Made by a program: the position numbers and the translations under genes. Below, piece after piece: positions 16,801 to 26,432 of a stretch of DNA of 64,000 nucleotides; the first letter of the stretch is position 1, and every line of letters begins with the position of its first letter. This DNA is from Paenibacillus silviterrae. GTDB taxonomy: Bacteria; Bacillota; Bacilli; Paenibacillales; NBRC-103111. Where the stretch lies: the NCBI RefSeq assembly GCF_030167925.1, contig NZ_JASKUT010000002.1, forward strand, positions 1,178,001-1,242,000. Reading direction: 5' to 3'. The notes below the pieces were generated by a model, which worked only from the letters and a program-made list of their open reading frames with translations, had not been told where the DNA came from and made no database searches.

Positions 16801-18356
16801 CCCGGACTTGCCATTTCCTCTCGGGATATGATGGAAGCCTGAATCTCGCCCGGGATCGGCTTGTAAGCGGGTTGGGCAATGCTGCCTCCCACCTTGTTGC
16901 TGAACGCGACATATCCGAAATCCGCATGCGCATCGGTTGTCGTGTAACCGATTCTGCCTTTGCCGAGCTGTTCGACGGAACGGGTTTGCTTCAGCATACC
17001 GTCGACATAGATGCGATAGTCGGAGCCTTCCTTCTCCACGCGGATTTGATGCCACTTGGTATAGTCATAACCTTCCGGAAGCGGAGTCGTTTCTCGAATC
17101 ATATCCTTGCCGTCTACGCGGAATACCGTCTCGAGCCGATTAAGTTTACGGTTTAATACGGCAACACCGTAATTTTTCTCATTCGAATAAGAGAATACCG
17201 CTCCCATAAGCGGGCTTATGCTGTTCCCCTGTTCCACTTGCTTCAGGTTGAACTCTGCTGTGAATTGGTCGTCCGTTGCTTTGTGCGTTAGTAGCAAATG
17301 AGACTGCTCCGGTTCACCGATCGCATCCTGGTATAACGTGCCGCCGTCCCTGATTCCCCAGTTTCCTCCACCGACGGTCTTCCATCCGTCACCTAGCTCG
17401 TTTCTTTGGAAGCGATCTTGGAATTCAGGCATGGCCGGGTCAGGCTGATCGGATGTCGTAGGACCAAGCACGAGCATCTTATCTCCGTTCCATACGATCC
17501 GGTCCAGGTTCAGATGGCGGCCCGGGTTCGCATGGCTGTGGTAGACGATATAATCCGAATCCAAATCGGGACCGCGCACGATGGAGTTGTGTCCGAGGCC
17601 GACATGCTCCCCTTCCGTATCCAGCAGAATCGGATTCTGGGAAACAGCCGGCATGAAACCCGAAAGCGGGTTCGGGCTGCTCGCATAGTCTACCCTGTAT
17701 CCGTCACTCCAAACGTGGTTTCCGGTGTAGGTCATATAGTATTTCCCATTCCGTTTCATAACCGTCGGACCTTCCGTCCAGCCCCTCATCACGGCTCCCG
17801 TATTTGATTTCGCACCGAACGTATACGGGTCGGACATCGGACGGGCGTCGATATTGCTGCTGCCTGTACTGTAGAAGTACCATTGTCCGTCATCGTCGAT
17901 GAATACGTGCCCGTCAATGCCGGTAACCTTACTGCCTGTCTGGGCAATGAAGTGACCCGTAGGGCTTGTGCTTTTCAGCACGCGATGACCGCGCGGAGTT
18001 GAACCGTCGTCCTGAAGCAGAGCCGTATACATGTAAAAGTCGCCGTTCCAATATACCACCTCGGGTGCGTAGGCTCCTTTGGTAACCGGTTCCGTTGCAC
18101 ATAAACCGCGATATTCCCAATGTACCAGGTCATCGGAAGACCACACCTTCACACCCGGCTTATCGTCCACCGTACTGACGTACAAATAGTAGACTCCGTT
18201 AAACTTCAAGATAAACGGATCGCCTTCTCCGTAAAAATTGCCGTTATTCCAGCGCCATGAGTCCGGTACGATTTGAGGATTGCTGTAAGAGAAGCCTGAT
18301 GCAGGAAAAGACATGATTAAGGTAAGAGCAAGTGGTCCCGTTACCCACTTCTTCAA
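16644..18356 (-). CDS. GH43 arabinanase/arabinofuranosidase-type enzyme, N-terminal part (frameshifted)
   Basis: Secreted: signal peptide in residues 1-23 ending PASGFS. The five-bladed GH43 domain fills about residues 35-320 with the catalytic triad at Asp46 (GEGDPFI), Asp148 (GIDGHVFIDDDG) and Glu195 (GWTEGPTVMKRNGKYYMTYTGNH region). A concanavalin-like domain (FQDRFQRNELGDGWKTVGGGNW to IGYTTTDAHADFGY) follows to about residue 510. After PIPGEIQASIISREEMASPG the frame becomes nonsense and stops at 16644. Adding one G to the GGG at 16801-16803 restores SPGREDDMLLTA and joins the CBM6 frame, giving a protein of about 1,280 aa. It is the last gene of the arabinose-glycan operon, 18 bp after GH2. 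Substrate is likely arabinan or arabinoxylan; subfamily not assigned. Confidence 0.85.
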   Translation of the reverse strand: MKKWVTGPLALTLIMSFPASGFSYSNPQIVPDSWRWNNGNFYGEGDPFILKFNGVYYLYVSTVDDKPGVKVWSSDDLVHWEYRGLCATEPVTKGAYAPEVVYWNGDFYMYTALLQDDGSTPRGHRVLKSTSPTGHFIAQTGSKVTGIDGHVFIDDDGQWYFYSTGSSNIDARPMSDPYTFGAKSNTGAVMRGWTEGPTVMKRNGKYYMTYTGNHVWSDGYRVDYASSPNPLSGFMPAVSQNPILLDTEGEHVGLGHNSIVRGPDLDSDYIVYHSHANPGRHLNLDRIVWNGDKMLVLGPTTSDQPDPAMPEFQDRFQRNELGDGWKTVGGGNWGIRDGGTLYQDAIGEPEQSHLLLTHKATDDQFTAEFNLKQVEQGNSISPLMGAVFSYSNEKNYGVAVLNRKLNRLETVFRVDGKDMIRETTPLPEGYDYTKWHQIRVEKEGSDYRIYVDGMLKQTRSVEQLGKGRIGYTTTDAHADFGYVAFSNKVGGSIAQPAYKPIPGEIQASIISREEMASPGVKTICSLRPRLRTGVITSHRSRRGICNTTSMYPKRGPMMSSSGMLRQPMQD

Positions 18357-18374
18357 TCAAAATCAGCTCCTTCG

Positions 18375-20138
18375 TCACATAAGATTGATCTCCCTGATTT
18401 TCTCGATCGGTACCTTTGGTTTGCGATCCTCGGTCAGTACCCCGTTCACTTCCTGCTGGACGTCGGTTATTTGCGTATAGCAGTACCCGACGATATAATC
18501 CGTCTGCTTGATGGCTTCATGAATGCCGCGGAACCGTTCAAGGAACGCTTCCTCTGAGGCGACCTGCCCGCCGTAACCCCAGCCCTTCTCGGACTGGAAG
18601 GCGATCCCGCCGAATTCGCTTATGATAACCGGCTGTCCCTTGTAGCTGTAGCCGTCCGCAAAGGCGTATTTCCATTGGTTGCAGGTCTTCTCGTTGTTCA
18701 CGATTTCGTCCTTGCTCGCATAACGCTTCAGGAATTGCTCCTTCTTCTCCACATAATCGTGCAGCGTCAATATGTCGGATACCGTATGCTCCCAGCCGTC
18801 ATTCACGATCACAGGCCGGTTCGGATCAAACGACTTGGTCAGATGATAAATTGCTTCAGTGAACTTTTGCTGCTGACGGTCCTTGTAGATATTGCCAACA
18901 CCCCACGATTCGTTGAATGGAACCCATGTGATAATGGAAGGGTGGTTATACTGCTGGCGTACAATCTCCATCCATTCCGATGTAAATTTCTGCACCGCGT
19001 TATCGTTAAATTCGAACGTTGCCGCCATCTCCGACCATACAAGCACGCCTTTGACATCGCACCAATACAAGAACCGTGCGTCCTCCACCTTCATGTGCTT
19101 GCGGACGCCGTTATATCCCATCTGCAGAAGCAGATCGATATCCTCGATCAGCGCTTCCTCGGAAGGCGGCGTCAGATGGCTGTCCGTCCAATAGCCCTGA
19201 TCCAGCACCAGCCGCTGATAGATCGGCACATTGTTCAGCAGTACTTTGCCCTTTTCGATCGATATTTTTCTCATACCGAAATAGGAGTAGACATGGTCAA
19301 TCACAACGTCGTCGCGGTACAGAATAAACTCTACATCGTACAGATTCGGACGGCCCGGGGCCCAGTAGCAGCGTTTCCACGGTCCGTTCATTTCGTGAAC
19401 GAGATCGACCTCGAGCGAAAGCCACGGACGATCGATGGTCAGGCTTGCCTGCTTGACCTGGCGTCCCTTCATGCTAATCACCGTTTCCAGACGAAGCCGG
19501 CTGCCGGCATGCAGATCGCCCTTGACCTGATAATCGAACCGAACGGAAGAAGCATCCAGATCCGGTGTGATTTTCACCGAATCGACGTACTGCCGCTCAA
19601 CATACTCAAGCCAAACCGATTGCCAAATCCCCGTCGTCTGCACATAGAAGCATTCGAAGTTATCGTCCACCCAGCGCTGTTTGCCGCGAGGTTGCGTGGC
19701 GTCCTTGCTGTCCTCGACCTTCACTGTAAGCTCATTCGGAGACCCGATCGTCACGTAGGGCGTGATATCGAACGAAAATGCCGAATAACCGCCCTGGTGC
19801 CTTCCGACATGCTCCCCGTTAACCCATACGTCAGCAATGTAATCGACCGCTTGAAAATGCAGGAGAATGCGCTTGCCGGCAGCTTCCGAAGCAATGTCCA
19901 GCGTTCGGTTGTACCAAACGAAGGGGTGGTGAGCCTCCTCGCCGATGCCGCTCGCCTTCGTCTCGTAAGTGAAGGGGACGATGATTCGTCGGTCTCCGCC
20001 GAAGCTTCGATGCCACCCTTTGGCAACACCTGAGCCTTCATCGTCAAAGCCGAAGCGCCACTCGCCGTTCAGATCGACCCACTCCTCCCTCACGAACTGG
20101 GGTCTTGGATAATTTTTGATATATTTCTTGGTTGTCAT
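18375..20138 (-). CDS. GH2 family glycoside hydrolase
   Basis: A 587-aa cytoplasmic GH2 enzyme. It has the sugar-binding N-domain (DLNGEWRFGFDD, VPFTYETKASG, WVNGEHVGRHQGGYSAFSFDI), the immunoglobulin-like middle and the TIM barrel with acid/base Glu410 in WVPFNESWG and nucleophile Glu508 in VIISEFGGIAFQ. The ATG at 20138 is chosen because GGGAGG lies 11 bases upstream and the longer frame (to 20255) would overlap the previous gene. The specificity may be beta-galactosidase, beta-glucuronidase or alpha-L-arabinopyranoside-type; its place between two GH43 genes suggests trimming of side-chain oligosaccharides. No signal peptide, so it acts on imported oligomers. Confidence 0.9.
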   Translation of the reverse strand: MTTKKYIKNYPRPQFVREEWVDLNGEWRFGFDDEGSGVAKGWHRSFGGDRRIIVPFTYETKASGIGEEAHHPFVWYNRTLDIASEAAGKRILLHFQAVDYIADVWVNGEHVGRHQGGYSAFSFDITPYVTIGSPNELTVKVEDSKDATQPRGKQRWVDDNFECFYVQTTGIWQSVWLEYVERQYVDSVKITPDLDASSVRFDYQVKGDLHAGSRLRLETVISMKGRQVKQASLTIDRPWLSLEVDLVHEMNGPWKRCYWAPGRPNLYDVEFILYRDDVVIDHVYSYFGMRKISIEKGKVLLNNVPIYQRLVLDQGYWTDSHLTPPSEEALIEDIDLLLQMGYNGVRKHMKVEDARFLYWCDVKGVLVWSEMAATFEFNDNAVQKFTSEWMEIVRQQYNHPSIITWVPFNESWGVGNIYKDRQQQKFTEAIYHLTKSFDPNRPVIVNDGWEHTVSDILTLHDYVEKKEQFLKRYASKDEIVNNEKTCNQWKYAFADGYSYKGQPVIISEFGGIAFQSEKGWGYGGQVASEEAFLERFRGIHEAIKQTDYIVGYCYTQITDVQQEVNGVLTEDRKPKVPIEKIREINLM

Positions 20139-20158
20139 CTCGTTCTTGCCCTCCCTGC

Positions 20159-22525
20159 TTAGTTTCGTGTTACCGTCAGCGGCGAGATCGTCCAAGCCGT
20201 TGATACGCCCTTCAGGCCTACGCGGCCGAGCAAAAATGCGTTCGGGTCGGTCCACTTCATAATGGGTTCCTTGCCGTCCCCGGCGAATACCGCAAGGGAC
20301 GCCCCCTTCAGTTTCACTGTAAACCTTCGGGTTTGACCCGGAGTAAAGGCTAGGGAAGCGGAGGCTTGTTCCGCGGATTTCTCGTAGCTGACTTTCGTTA
20401 AAGCTACCCTGCCGCTTCGAAACGAAAGCTCGTAACCCATGAATGCATCCTTGACCTGATCCTTAAACTCGGATTCGTGAGTCGTCCGCAGCAAGATTCC
20501 TATCTCTTCTGTGGTCGCTTCTTTGAGAGTCACGTCGAAGCTCACGGTATAATCCGTCCAGCCGGCATCACCGCCGAACCGATTCAGCACCCCTACGCTC
20601 GTTGGCTTGATGACGGACTGCTCCGGTACGGCTGCCGTCAGACTCGCTTCCACGTACCGAAGGGTGATTTCACCCTTCACTCGGCGCAATGACAGCCATG
20701 CCGGTCCTTGCTTCAGCTCGAACTCGCCCAGCGGTACCTTCGTCCACTCTGCACCACTTGCGAATAATGCCGGATCCAGCTTGACCTGCTTCGTCACTCC
20801 ATTTACCTCAATCTCCAGCACGGATCCCTCCGAGGCTTTGGCCGCATTCACCGAAAGCAGATAGGTACCGTCCTGACGAAGGTTGACCGGAAAGGCGATG
20901 CCGTCCCCCTTGCCCGACAGGCGTACGGCATCGCTTCCGTCCGGCGTGATCCCCGTACGGGCGACCGGGTTGCCGTCACGAACGCCATGAACGGCTTCGA
21001 TTGTGCCTGGCAGCGGCTTGATAGCCTTCCCATCGCTGCTTCCACCCGCTTCATTAGAGAAGGCCGTATAATGCAGCTCCGGCTTCCCCCCTTCCGGCCA
21101 CGCATAACCGATGCGGCCAGGCTTCGCAGCCATGGAAGGTTGCTCGATCCTGAGCAGCCCGTCCCAGAAGAGCTTCGTACCTGTGCTGTCCGACTCGATA
21201 CGTATCGTGTGGAGCTTCGTCAGATCGATGCCGTCCGGCAATGGTATCCTTGCCGCAGCTGTCTCCACGCCGTTTACCTGATCGATCAGCACAAGCTCCA
21301 TCTTTGCCTCGTCCACACGGGCTGCGCGGTAACTTCCCGAATCCTCGTAGGCAAAGATCGCATCCAGCGCGGAAGCGCGACCGCCAACAGCTGCACCACC
21401 CAAATTGAAATTGTATTCTACGGTATATCGGCTGCCGGTTTCCGTCCGGGCAAGCCAAGCCTCACCGTCACCAGCCCGGTTCGTTCTCTCCCACTTGGCT
21501 TCGGACGGCGCCTCACCGGGAACATCCCGAAAATCCGGGAGCCGGGGTGCCTCCTGCGGAGCCCCGTGCGTCGGTCCAAGAACGGACATCTTGTCTCCGT
21601 TGAAAACCAGCCGATCCAGGTTCATCCTTCGAACGGGAGGCCCCTCCGCCGAACGGCCGACCAAGTTATGATAAACGATGTAATAGGAATCCAGATCCGG
21701 TCCCATTACCGTCGCGCTGTGGCCCAGACCGTTAAAATCGTTGGAGGTGGATATCAGGATCGGGTTGTTCTCCGGTAGGGTATAAGCTCCGATAGGCGAT
21801 TCGCGAGTCACTCCGTAATTGACCCGATACCCCCTGCTAAACACGTGATTACCGGTGTAGGTCATGAAATATCGTCCGTTTCGCTTGATGATCATCGAAC
21901 CTTCCGTCCAATGCCCCAGCGAGGTGTTCAGCTGTTTGCCCGGATCGATCGAATACGGATCGCTCATCGTACTGGCCATAATGCCATCGAATTTGGCGTG
22001 GGTGAAATACCATTTCCCGTCGTCGTCGATAAAGACGGAGCCGTCGATCGTCAGTCCGAGATTGTCGGTTTTCTTCACGAACGGTCCTGTCGGTTTGTCG
22101 CTTTGCAGTACATAATGCCCTTTGCCCGCCGGAGAGGTGTACATATAGAACGAGCCGTTCCAATAAACGACCTCCGGTGCATATGCGCCTGTGCTGACCG
22201 GCTCCTCGGTAACCAAGCCCTCATATCGCCAATTCACAAGATCATCGGAGCTCCACGCCTTAATCCCGACTCTCCGATCCTTCGTACTGCAGTAAAGATA
22301 ATATTTGCCGTCGTAACGGAGAATGTAGGGATCTCCGATGCCGTAGTCCTCCCATTCTTGGTCCAAGACGAACGGGTTCTCGTACGTTCGATCCAAGCTT
22401 ACCGCCATACGGTTCGTCTCCTTCTTTCCCCGCTCAAGCTGGGAACCAAGCATGATTGCTACAAGAATTGCACACGCAGCTGCTGTATAAATCCAAACCC
22501 TCTTATCGAACGATTTCCAGTACAT
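20159..22525 (-). CDS. Membrane-anchored GH43 family glycosidase
   Basis: A 788-aa protein with one N-terminal membrane segment (about residues 11-28, WIYTAAACAILVAIMLGS), probably a signal anchor or uncleaved signal. The GH43 domain spans about 50-345 with Asp65 (GIGDPYILRYDGKYYLYCS), Asp161 (TIDGSVFIDDDGKWYF) and Glu209 (HWTEGSMIIKRNGRYF). It closely parallels the GH43 at 16.6-18.4 kb, including the MNLDRLVFNGDKM.VLGPT end. Next come a concanavalin-like domain, a CBM-like region and a C-terminal LamG/DUF1080-like module (DYTVSFDVTLK..., ILLRTTHESEF). The start overlaps the GH51 stop by 23 bases; only a weak AAGG is seen upstream, so coupling is likely. Predicted to cut arabinose or xylose linkages at the cell surface. 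Confidence 0.88.
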   Translation of the reverse strand: MYWKSFDKRVWIYTAAACAILVAIMLGSQLERGKKETNRMAVSLDRTYENPFVLDQEWEDYGIGDPYILRYDGKYYLYCSTKDRRVGIKAWSSDDLVNWRYEGLVTEEPVSTGAYAPEVVYWNGSFYMYTSPAGKGHYVLQSDKPTGPFVKKTDNLGLTIDGSVFIDDDGKWYFTHAKFDGIMASTMSDPYSIDPGKQLNTSLGHWTEGSMIIKRNGRYFMTYTGNHVFSRGYRVNYGVTRESPIGAYTLPENNPILISTSNDFNGLGHSATVMGPDLDSYYIVYHNLVGRSAEGPPVRRMNLDRLVFNGDKMSVLGPTHGAPQEAPRLPDFRDVPGEAPSEAKWERTNRAGDGEAWLARTETGSRYTVEYNFNLGGAAVGGRASALDAIFAYEDSGSYRAARVDEAKMELVLIDQVNGVETAAARIPLPDGIDLTKLHTIRIESDSTGTKLFWDGLLRIEQPSMAAKPGRIGYAWPEGGKPELHYTAFSNEAGGSSDGKAIKPLPGTIEAVHGVRDGNPVARTGITPDGSDAVRLSGKGDGIAFPVNLRQDGTYLLSVNAAKASEGSVLEIEVNGVTKQVKLDPALFASGAEWTKVPLGEFELKQGPAWLSLRRVKGEITLRYVEASLTAAVPEQSVIKPTSVGVLNRFGGDAGWTDYTVSFDVTLKEATTEEIGILLRTTHESEFKDQVKDAFMGYELSFRSGRVALTKVSYEKSAEQASASLAFTPGQTRRFTVKLKGASLAVFAGDGKEPIMKWTDPNAFLLGRVGLKGVSTAWTISPLTVTRN

Positions 22526-24518
22526 AGACGGATGCTGCCTTCAGATGACATTGGACTTGACTATTGGCGAACGGCAATTCATGGACAATACTGACAACCG
22601 CATCCGGTGCGTGCACACTGTTGATCGCTTCGTAATCCTCCGCAGTCAGTTCGAGCAAACGAGCCGTCCCGGATGCGGCAAACCCGTTCAGCTGCACATC
22701 GGTTACGGTTTCCTCGAGACTCCGGTTCACAATAAATACCGTCAGCTTGTCTCCAGGCTCATTCGTACATGCGACAACATCCAGGTTAGGCAAATGCTCC
22801 ATCTCCGGTGCTCCGGGCAATGGGCTCTTCACCTGAAAGCTGCCGCATTCAGCTTCACTATGAACCACATATCCCAAGTCCCGGTTTGCATACATTGCCA
22901 TCACATGATAGGTCGGTGTGCCGTATACGGTCAATGACTTCCCGCTGGAGCCGGAGATTTTTCCACGGAACTGATCCGCATAATAGTCCCCTACCCGGAT
23001 ACAGCCGCCAAGCCAGCCGTTGACCAGGTCGGAGAAGCTGCCGATCTCCACCATGTCGCTATTTCGAATCAATTCATTCAAGTTAGCTGCATTCGCAACC
23101 GCCGCTTCGAGCGTATGCTCATTCGGAAGGCCCTTGCGGATGGTATTCGGATAGTACATTGTGTTGTACTCTGTAATGGCCACCTTCAGATGGGCATAAC
23201 GCTGATCGGATGCGAACATATCCCGCAATTGCCACAGGGATTCCCTCGTCCATTCCGGATAGGAGACAATCGCCTTATAACGCTCTTCTTGCGGCGTACT
23301 GCGATTCATGCCGAATCGGTTGTACCCGTGATACAGGTGTAAAGTTAAATAATCCATATGTTCAGCGGCTTGTTCCAGCAGAGGCTTATTCCACTCCATC
23401 TTGGTATCGCCACAAGCAAGCAGCTTAATCCCGGGATCGACGGCCTTCATAGCCTTAGCAAACCGCGTATACCGCTCTGCAAACTGCTCGGCGCTGCAAT
23501 GGCCGACCTGCCACGGACCCCAAACCTCGTTTCCGATCTCCCAATACTTCACGCCATATGGCTCCGCATGGCCATTAGCGGCCCTCAGCCTCCCCATGGG
23601 CGTATCGGTATCGCCATTGCAATATTCCACCCACTCGGCAGCTTCCTCCGGCGTTCCTGAGCCGTCGTTAACGCAGATGAGCGGCTCCACCTTCAGTTCG
23701 CGGCAAAACTGAATAAATTCATCCGTACCGAAATATTTGTTCGTCCATCCGCCCCATGCTTCATTGATCACACAAGGCCGTTCATACTCGGGACCGACAG
23801 CCTGCCGCCAGTGGTAGGCGCTGATATAATTCCCCGCAAGCCGCATCATGCCGGCATTCAGGTTTCTGGTCAAATCCACGACTTCCTTGCGAACATTGCC
23901 TACGCTGTCGGAAGGCAGAAGCGAAATATGATCGAGCCATAGCAGCCCCGTGGATACGTGATCGAGCCAGCGCGCATGCTCCGAAGGTACATATAACCGG
24001 AACTCCGCACGCTCGCAGTCCCTCAGGACCGGCAGACGAGCTTCGTAGTGCTTCCAATAATGACTCACCAGATCGATCCTGGCCCGCCCAAGCACTTCTC
24101 CGCTCATCTGATCCACGATCTCGGCGGCAACGTATTTGATTTCTACGGAAGCTCTAGCATAAACCGCCAAACGGTAGCCTTCCTCGTCTTTTTTGACGGC
24201 AACGGCCTGGCTGATGCCGGCGTAGCCATCATCATCGCTGTAGATGCGAACCATTTGACTGTGCCCGGAATGAAGCGTTGCAGCGGGTTCAAGAGCATAA
24301 ACCGTGCTTTTCCCGTTCGTAAACGGTCTCCAGCTTCCGGAAAGTCCTCTGTACGGGCTGTCCGTGCTTTCAAAATCCATATCGGAAAGAGGATACGCCA
24401 ACATCGCTTCCATATGGTCACGGATATCCTCCACAAAATGTCCGAATAGATAAGGGTTGATTTTACTTTGTCCGACCTGATTCGCATTCACCTTTATCTT
24501 AGCTGTTGATTGCGCCAT
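22503..24518 (-). CDS. Alpha-L-arabinofuranosidase, GH51
   Basis: A 671-aa cytoplasmic enzyme that releases terminal arabinofuranose from imported arabino-oligosaccharides. INPYLFGHFVEDI opens the barrel; the acid/base is Glu331 in YWEIGNEVWGPW and the nucleophile Glu450 in AITEYNTMYYPN. A CBM-like insert (residues 60-200) precedes the barrel core, as in longer GH51 members, and the C-terminal beta domain ends in ASVYVLEIVR. No signal peptide. It follows the permease gene by 22 bp and overlaps the membrane GH43, which places it in the core of the operon. It is the strongest evidence that the locus handles arabinose-containing glycans. Confidence 0.95.
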   Translation of the reverse strand: MAQSTAKIKVNANQVGQSKINPYLFGHFVEDIRDHMEAMLAYPLSDMDFESTDSPYRGLSGSWRPFTNGKSTVYALEPAATLHSGHSQMVRIYSDDDGYAGISQAVAVKKDEEGYRLAVYARASVEIKYVAAEIVDQMSGEVLGRARIDLVSHYWKHYEARLPVLRDCERAEFRLYVPSEHARWLDHVSTGLLWLDHISLLPSDSVGNVRKEVVDLTRNLNAGMMRLAGNYISAYHWRQAVGPEYERPCVINEAWGGWTNKYFGTDEFIQFCRELKVEPLICVNDGSGTPEEAAEWVEYCNGDTDTPMGRLRAANGHAEPYGVKYWEIGNEVWGPWQVGHCSAEQFAERYTRFAKAMKAVDPGIKLLACGDTKMEWNKPLLEQAAEHMDYLTLHLYHGYNRFGMNRSTPQEERYKAIVSYPEWTRESLWQLRDMFASDQRYAHLKVAITEYNTMYYPNTIRKGLPNEHTLEAAVANAANLNELIRNSDMVEIGSFSDLVNGWLGGCIRVGDYYADQFRGKISGSSGKSLTVYGTPTYHVMAMYANRDLGYVVHSEAECGSFQVKSPLPGAPEMEHLPNLDVVACTNEPGDKLTVFIVNRSLEETVTDVQLNGFAASGTARLLELTAEDYEAINSVHAPDAVVSIVHELPFANSQVQCHLKAASVYVLEIVR

Positions 24519-24540
24519 GTATACTGATCTTCCTTCCGCA

Positions 24541-25434
24541 TTAACCTTTTAATGAACCGATCATTACGCCTTTCACAAAGTGCTTCTGCACAAACGGATA
24601 CATCACGAGGACCGGCAAGCTGGAAATGATGATGACGACATATTTGATGCTTTCGGCGAGCAATATTTTATTTTCCAGCCCCACATTACTATCCACGGCA
24701 TCCGCCTGACTGACCATCAGCACTTCACGCAGCACGAGCTGGAGTGGGTATAATTCCTTGTTGCGAATATAAATCAAGGCATTGAAGAAGGCATTCCAGT
24801 GTCCGACCGCGTAAAATAGCACCATCACCGCCAAAATCGGCTTGGAAAGCGGCAGAATGATATGAGTCAGCAGCTTCCAGTTGGAACAGCCATCGATATG
24901 AGCCGCTTCCTGGATTTCCCATGGGATGCTCGATTGAAAATAGGTTCTCATGACAATCAAATTATAGGTAGCAATAGCTCCCGGTATGATGAGGGCCCAC
25001 ATCGTATTCACCATCCCCAGATTTTTCACAAGGAGATAGGTTGGAATCAAACCGCCGCTGAAAAACATCGTAAGCGTGATAAAAAACATAATGCCTCCGC
25101 GCAAGGGCAGATCCGGTCTTGACAGCGGATAGGCGGCTAATATCGTCATGAACAGATTGATCGCTGTACCGACAACCGTATAGAGTATGGTATTGGCGTA
25201 TCCATTCCATATTTGCTCGTTTTCAAATACATTCTTATATGCCTCTAAAGTAATTTCCTTCGGCAGCAAATACACCTCGCCGTTCAGCACTAATGCCGGA
25301 TCGCTGAAGGATGCGCTCACGATGAAAAGTAACGGGTAGAGCACCACAACTAAAATCAGAGCGGCCAATGTGTTGACGACGGCGTCGAATACGATTTCTT
25401 CCGATTTCCTTTTCTTGAGCCTTTGTTCCTTCAT
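24541..25434 (-). CDS. Carbohydrate ABC transporter permease, LplC/MalG type
   Basis: An inner-membrane permease of 297 aa with six predicted membrane segments. The EAA loop is EIQEAAHIDGCSNWKLLTHIILPLSKP, and the C-terminus KHFVKGVMIGSLKG is typical of LplC/YtcP-like proteins. The ATG at 25434 has AAGGAGG 9 bases upstream; an upstream ATG would overlap the previous gene. It pairs with the LplB-type permease before it and the solute-binding lipoprotein at 26-28 kb. No ATPase is encoded nearby, as usual for these systems, which share an MsmX-type ATPase. Confidence 0.93.
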   Translation of the reverse strand: MKEQRLKKRKSEEIVFDAVVNTLAALILVVVLYPLLFIVSASFSDPALVLNGEVYLLPKEITLEAYKNVFENEQIWNGYANTILYTVVGTAINLFMTILAAYPLSRPDLPLRGGIMFFITLTMFFSGGLIPTYLLVKNLGMVNTMWALIIPGAIATYNLIVMRTYFQSSIPWEIQEAAHIDGCSNWKLLTHIILPLSKPILAVMVLFYAVGHWNAFFNALIYIRNKELYPLQLVLREVLMVSQADAVDSNVGLENKILLAESIKYVVIIISSLPVLVMYPFVQKHFVKGVMIGSLKG

Positions 25435-25448
25435 CACATGGACCCTCC

Positions 25449-26405
25449 TTACCATAAGCTAGTCTCAGCCTTTTTGCGGGCAAAACGGTTCACAAGCATT
25501 AGCAGAGCCAGGTTTACAACGGAGTTAAACAAGCCTATGGCCGCCGTGTAGCTGTATTCCCCTTTGAGAATACCTGCCGAATACACGAAGGTAGAGATGA
25601 CATCACTGGATTCCAAATTCAAATTATTTTGCATTAACAAAATTTTCTCAAAGCCGACATTCATGAAATGCCCGACGTCAAGAATAAGCAGAATGACGAT
25701 GACCGGCAGAATACCCGGAAGGGATACGTGCCAAATGCGCCGGAGCCGGCTGGCTCCATCCATCTTGGCCGCCTCGTACAGCTGCGGGTTGACTCCGCTT
25801 AGAGCTGCAATGTAGATTATCGATTGCCAGCCCATATTTTGCCATACGTTAGACCCTATAAAGATAGCCTTAAACCATTCGGCCGTATCCAGGAATCGAA
25901 CCGGATCCCCGCCGAACGCCTGGATGATTGAATTGACGGGACCTCCCCGCGGAGATAAAAACAGCATCAGCATGCCTACCATGACCACCACGGAAATAAA
26001 ATGAGGGATATACGTCACATTTTGGACGATCTTGCTATAGGTCTTGCTGCGAATTTCGTTAATCAGCAAAGCCAACAGGATCGGAATAGGAAATGCAAAC
26101 AATAAGGAGTATAGGTTAATGGATATGGTATTCCACAGCAATCTCCAGAAATAGTAGGATTCGACAAACCGCTCAAAATGCTCCAAGCCCACCCATTTGC
26201 TTCCGATAATTCCTTTGGCCGGGCTGAAGTTTTTAAAGGCGATTTGCAAACCGTATAAAGGCCCATAATGGAACACAAGATACCATACGATAGGAATAAG
26301 CAGCATCAGGTAAAGATCATATCGGCCGAGCATGGCTTTCAAGAGGCTGGAGCGCCTCGATTGGGATCGAGACGCAACGCCTGCTGTACTCACTGTACTT
26401 TTCAT
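25449..26405 (-). CDS. Carbohydrate ABC transporter permease, LplB/MalF type
   Basis: A 318-aa permease with six membrane segments. YLMLLIPIVWYLVFHYGPLYG and IAFKNFSPAKGIIGSKWVG are the N-terminal signature of LplB/YtrP-like proteins, and ALSGVNPQLYEAAKMDGASRL is the EAA loop that contacts the ATPase. GGAGG lies 7 bases before the ATG at 26405. It follows the solute-binding gene by 27 bp and precedes the second permease by 14 bp, a standard three-gene import unit for oligosaccharides. Confidence 0.93.
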   Translation of the reverse strand: MKSTVSTAGVASRSQSRRSSLLKAMLGRYDLYLMLLIPIVWYLVFHYGPLYGLQIAFKNFSPAKGIIGSKWVGLEHFERFVESYYFWRLLWNTISINLYSLLFAFPIPILLALLINEIRSKTYSKIVQNVTYIPHFISVVVMVGMLMLFLSPRGGPVNSIIQAFGGDPVRFLDTAEWFKAIFIGSNVWQNMGWQSIIYIAALSGVNPQLYEAAKMDGASRLRRIWHVSLPGILPVIVILLILDVGHFMNVGFEKILLMQNNLNLESSDVISTFVYSAGILKGEYSYTAAIGLFNSVVNLALLMLVNRFARKKAETSLW

Positions 26406-26432
26406 CTGTAGCCCTCCAACCAGCATGTGGTT

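Noticed and set aside
18675-20033. Long plus-strand open frame (452 codons) opposite the GH2 gene
   Set aside because: It mirrors the GH2 coding sequence, has no ribosome binding site and its translation has no recognisable domain; the GH2 motifs on the other strand are unmistakable.
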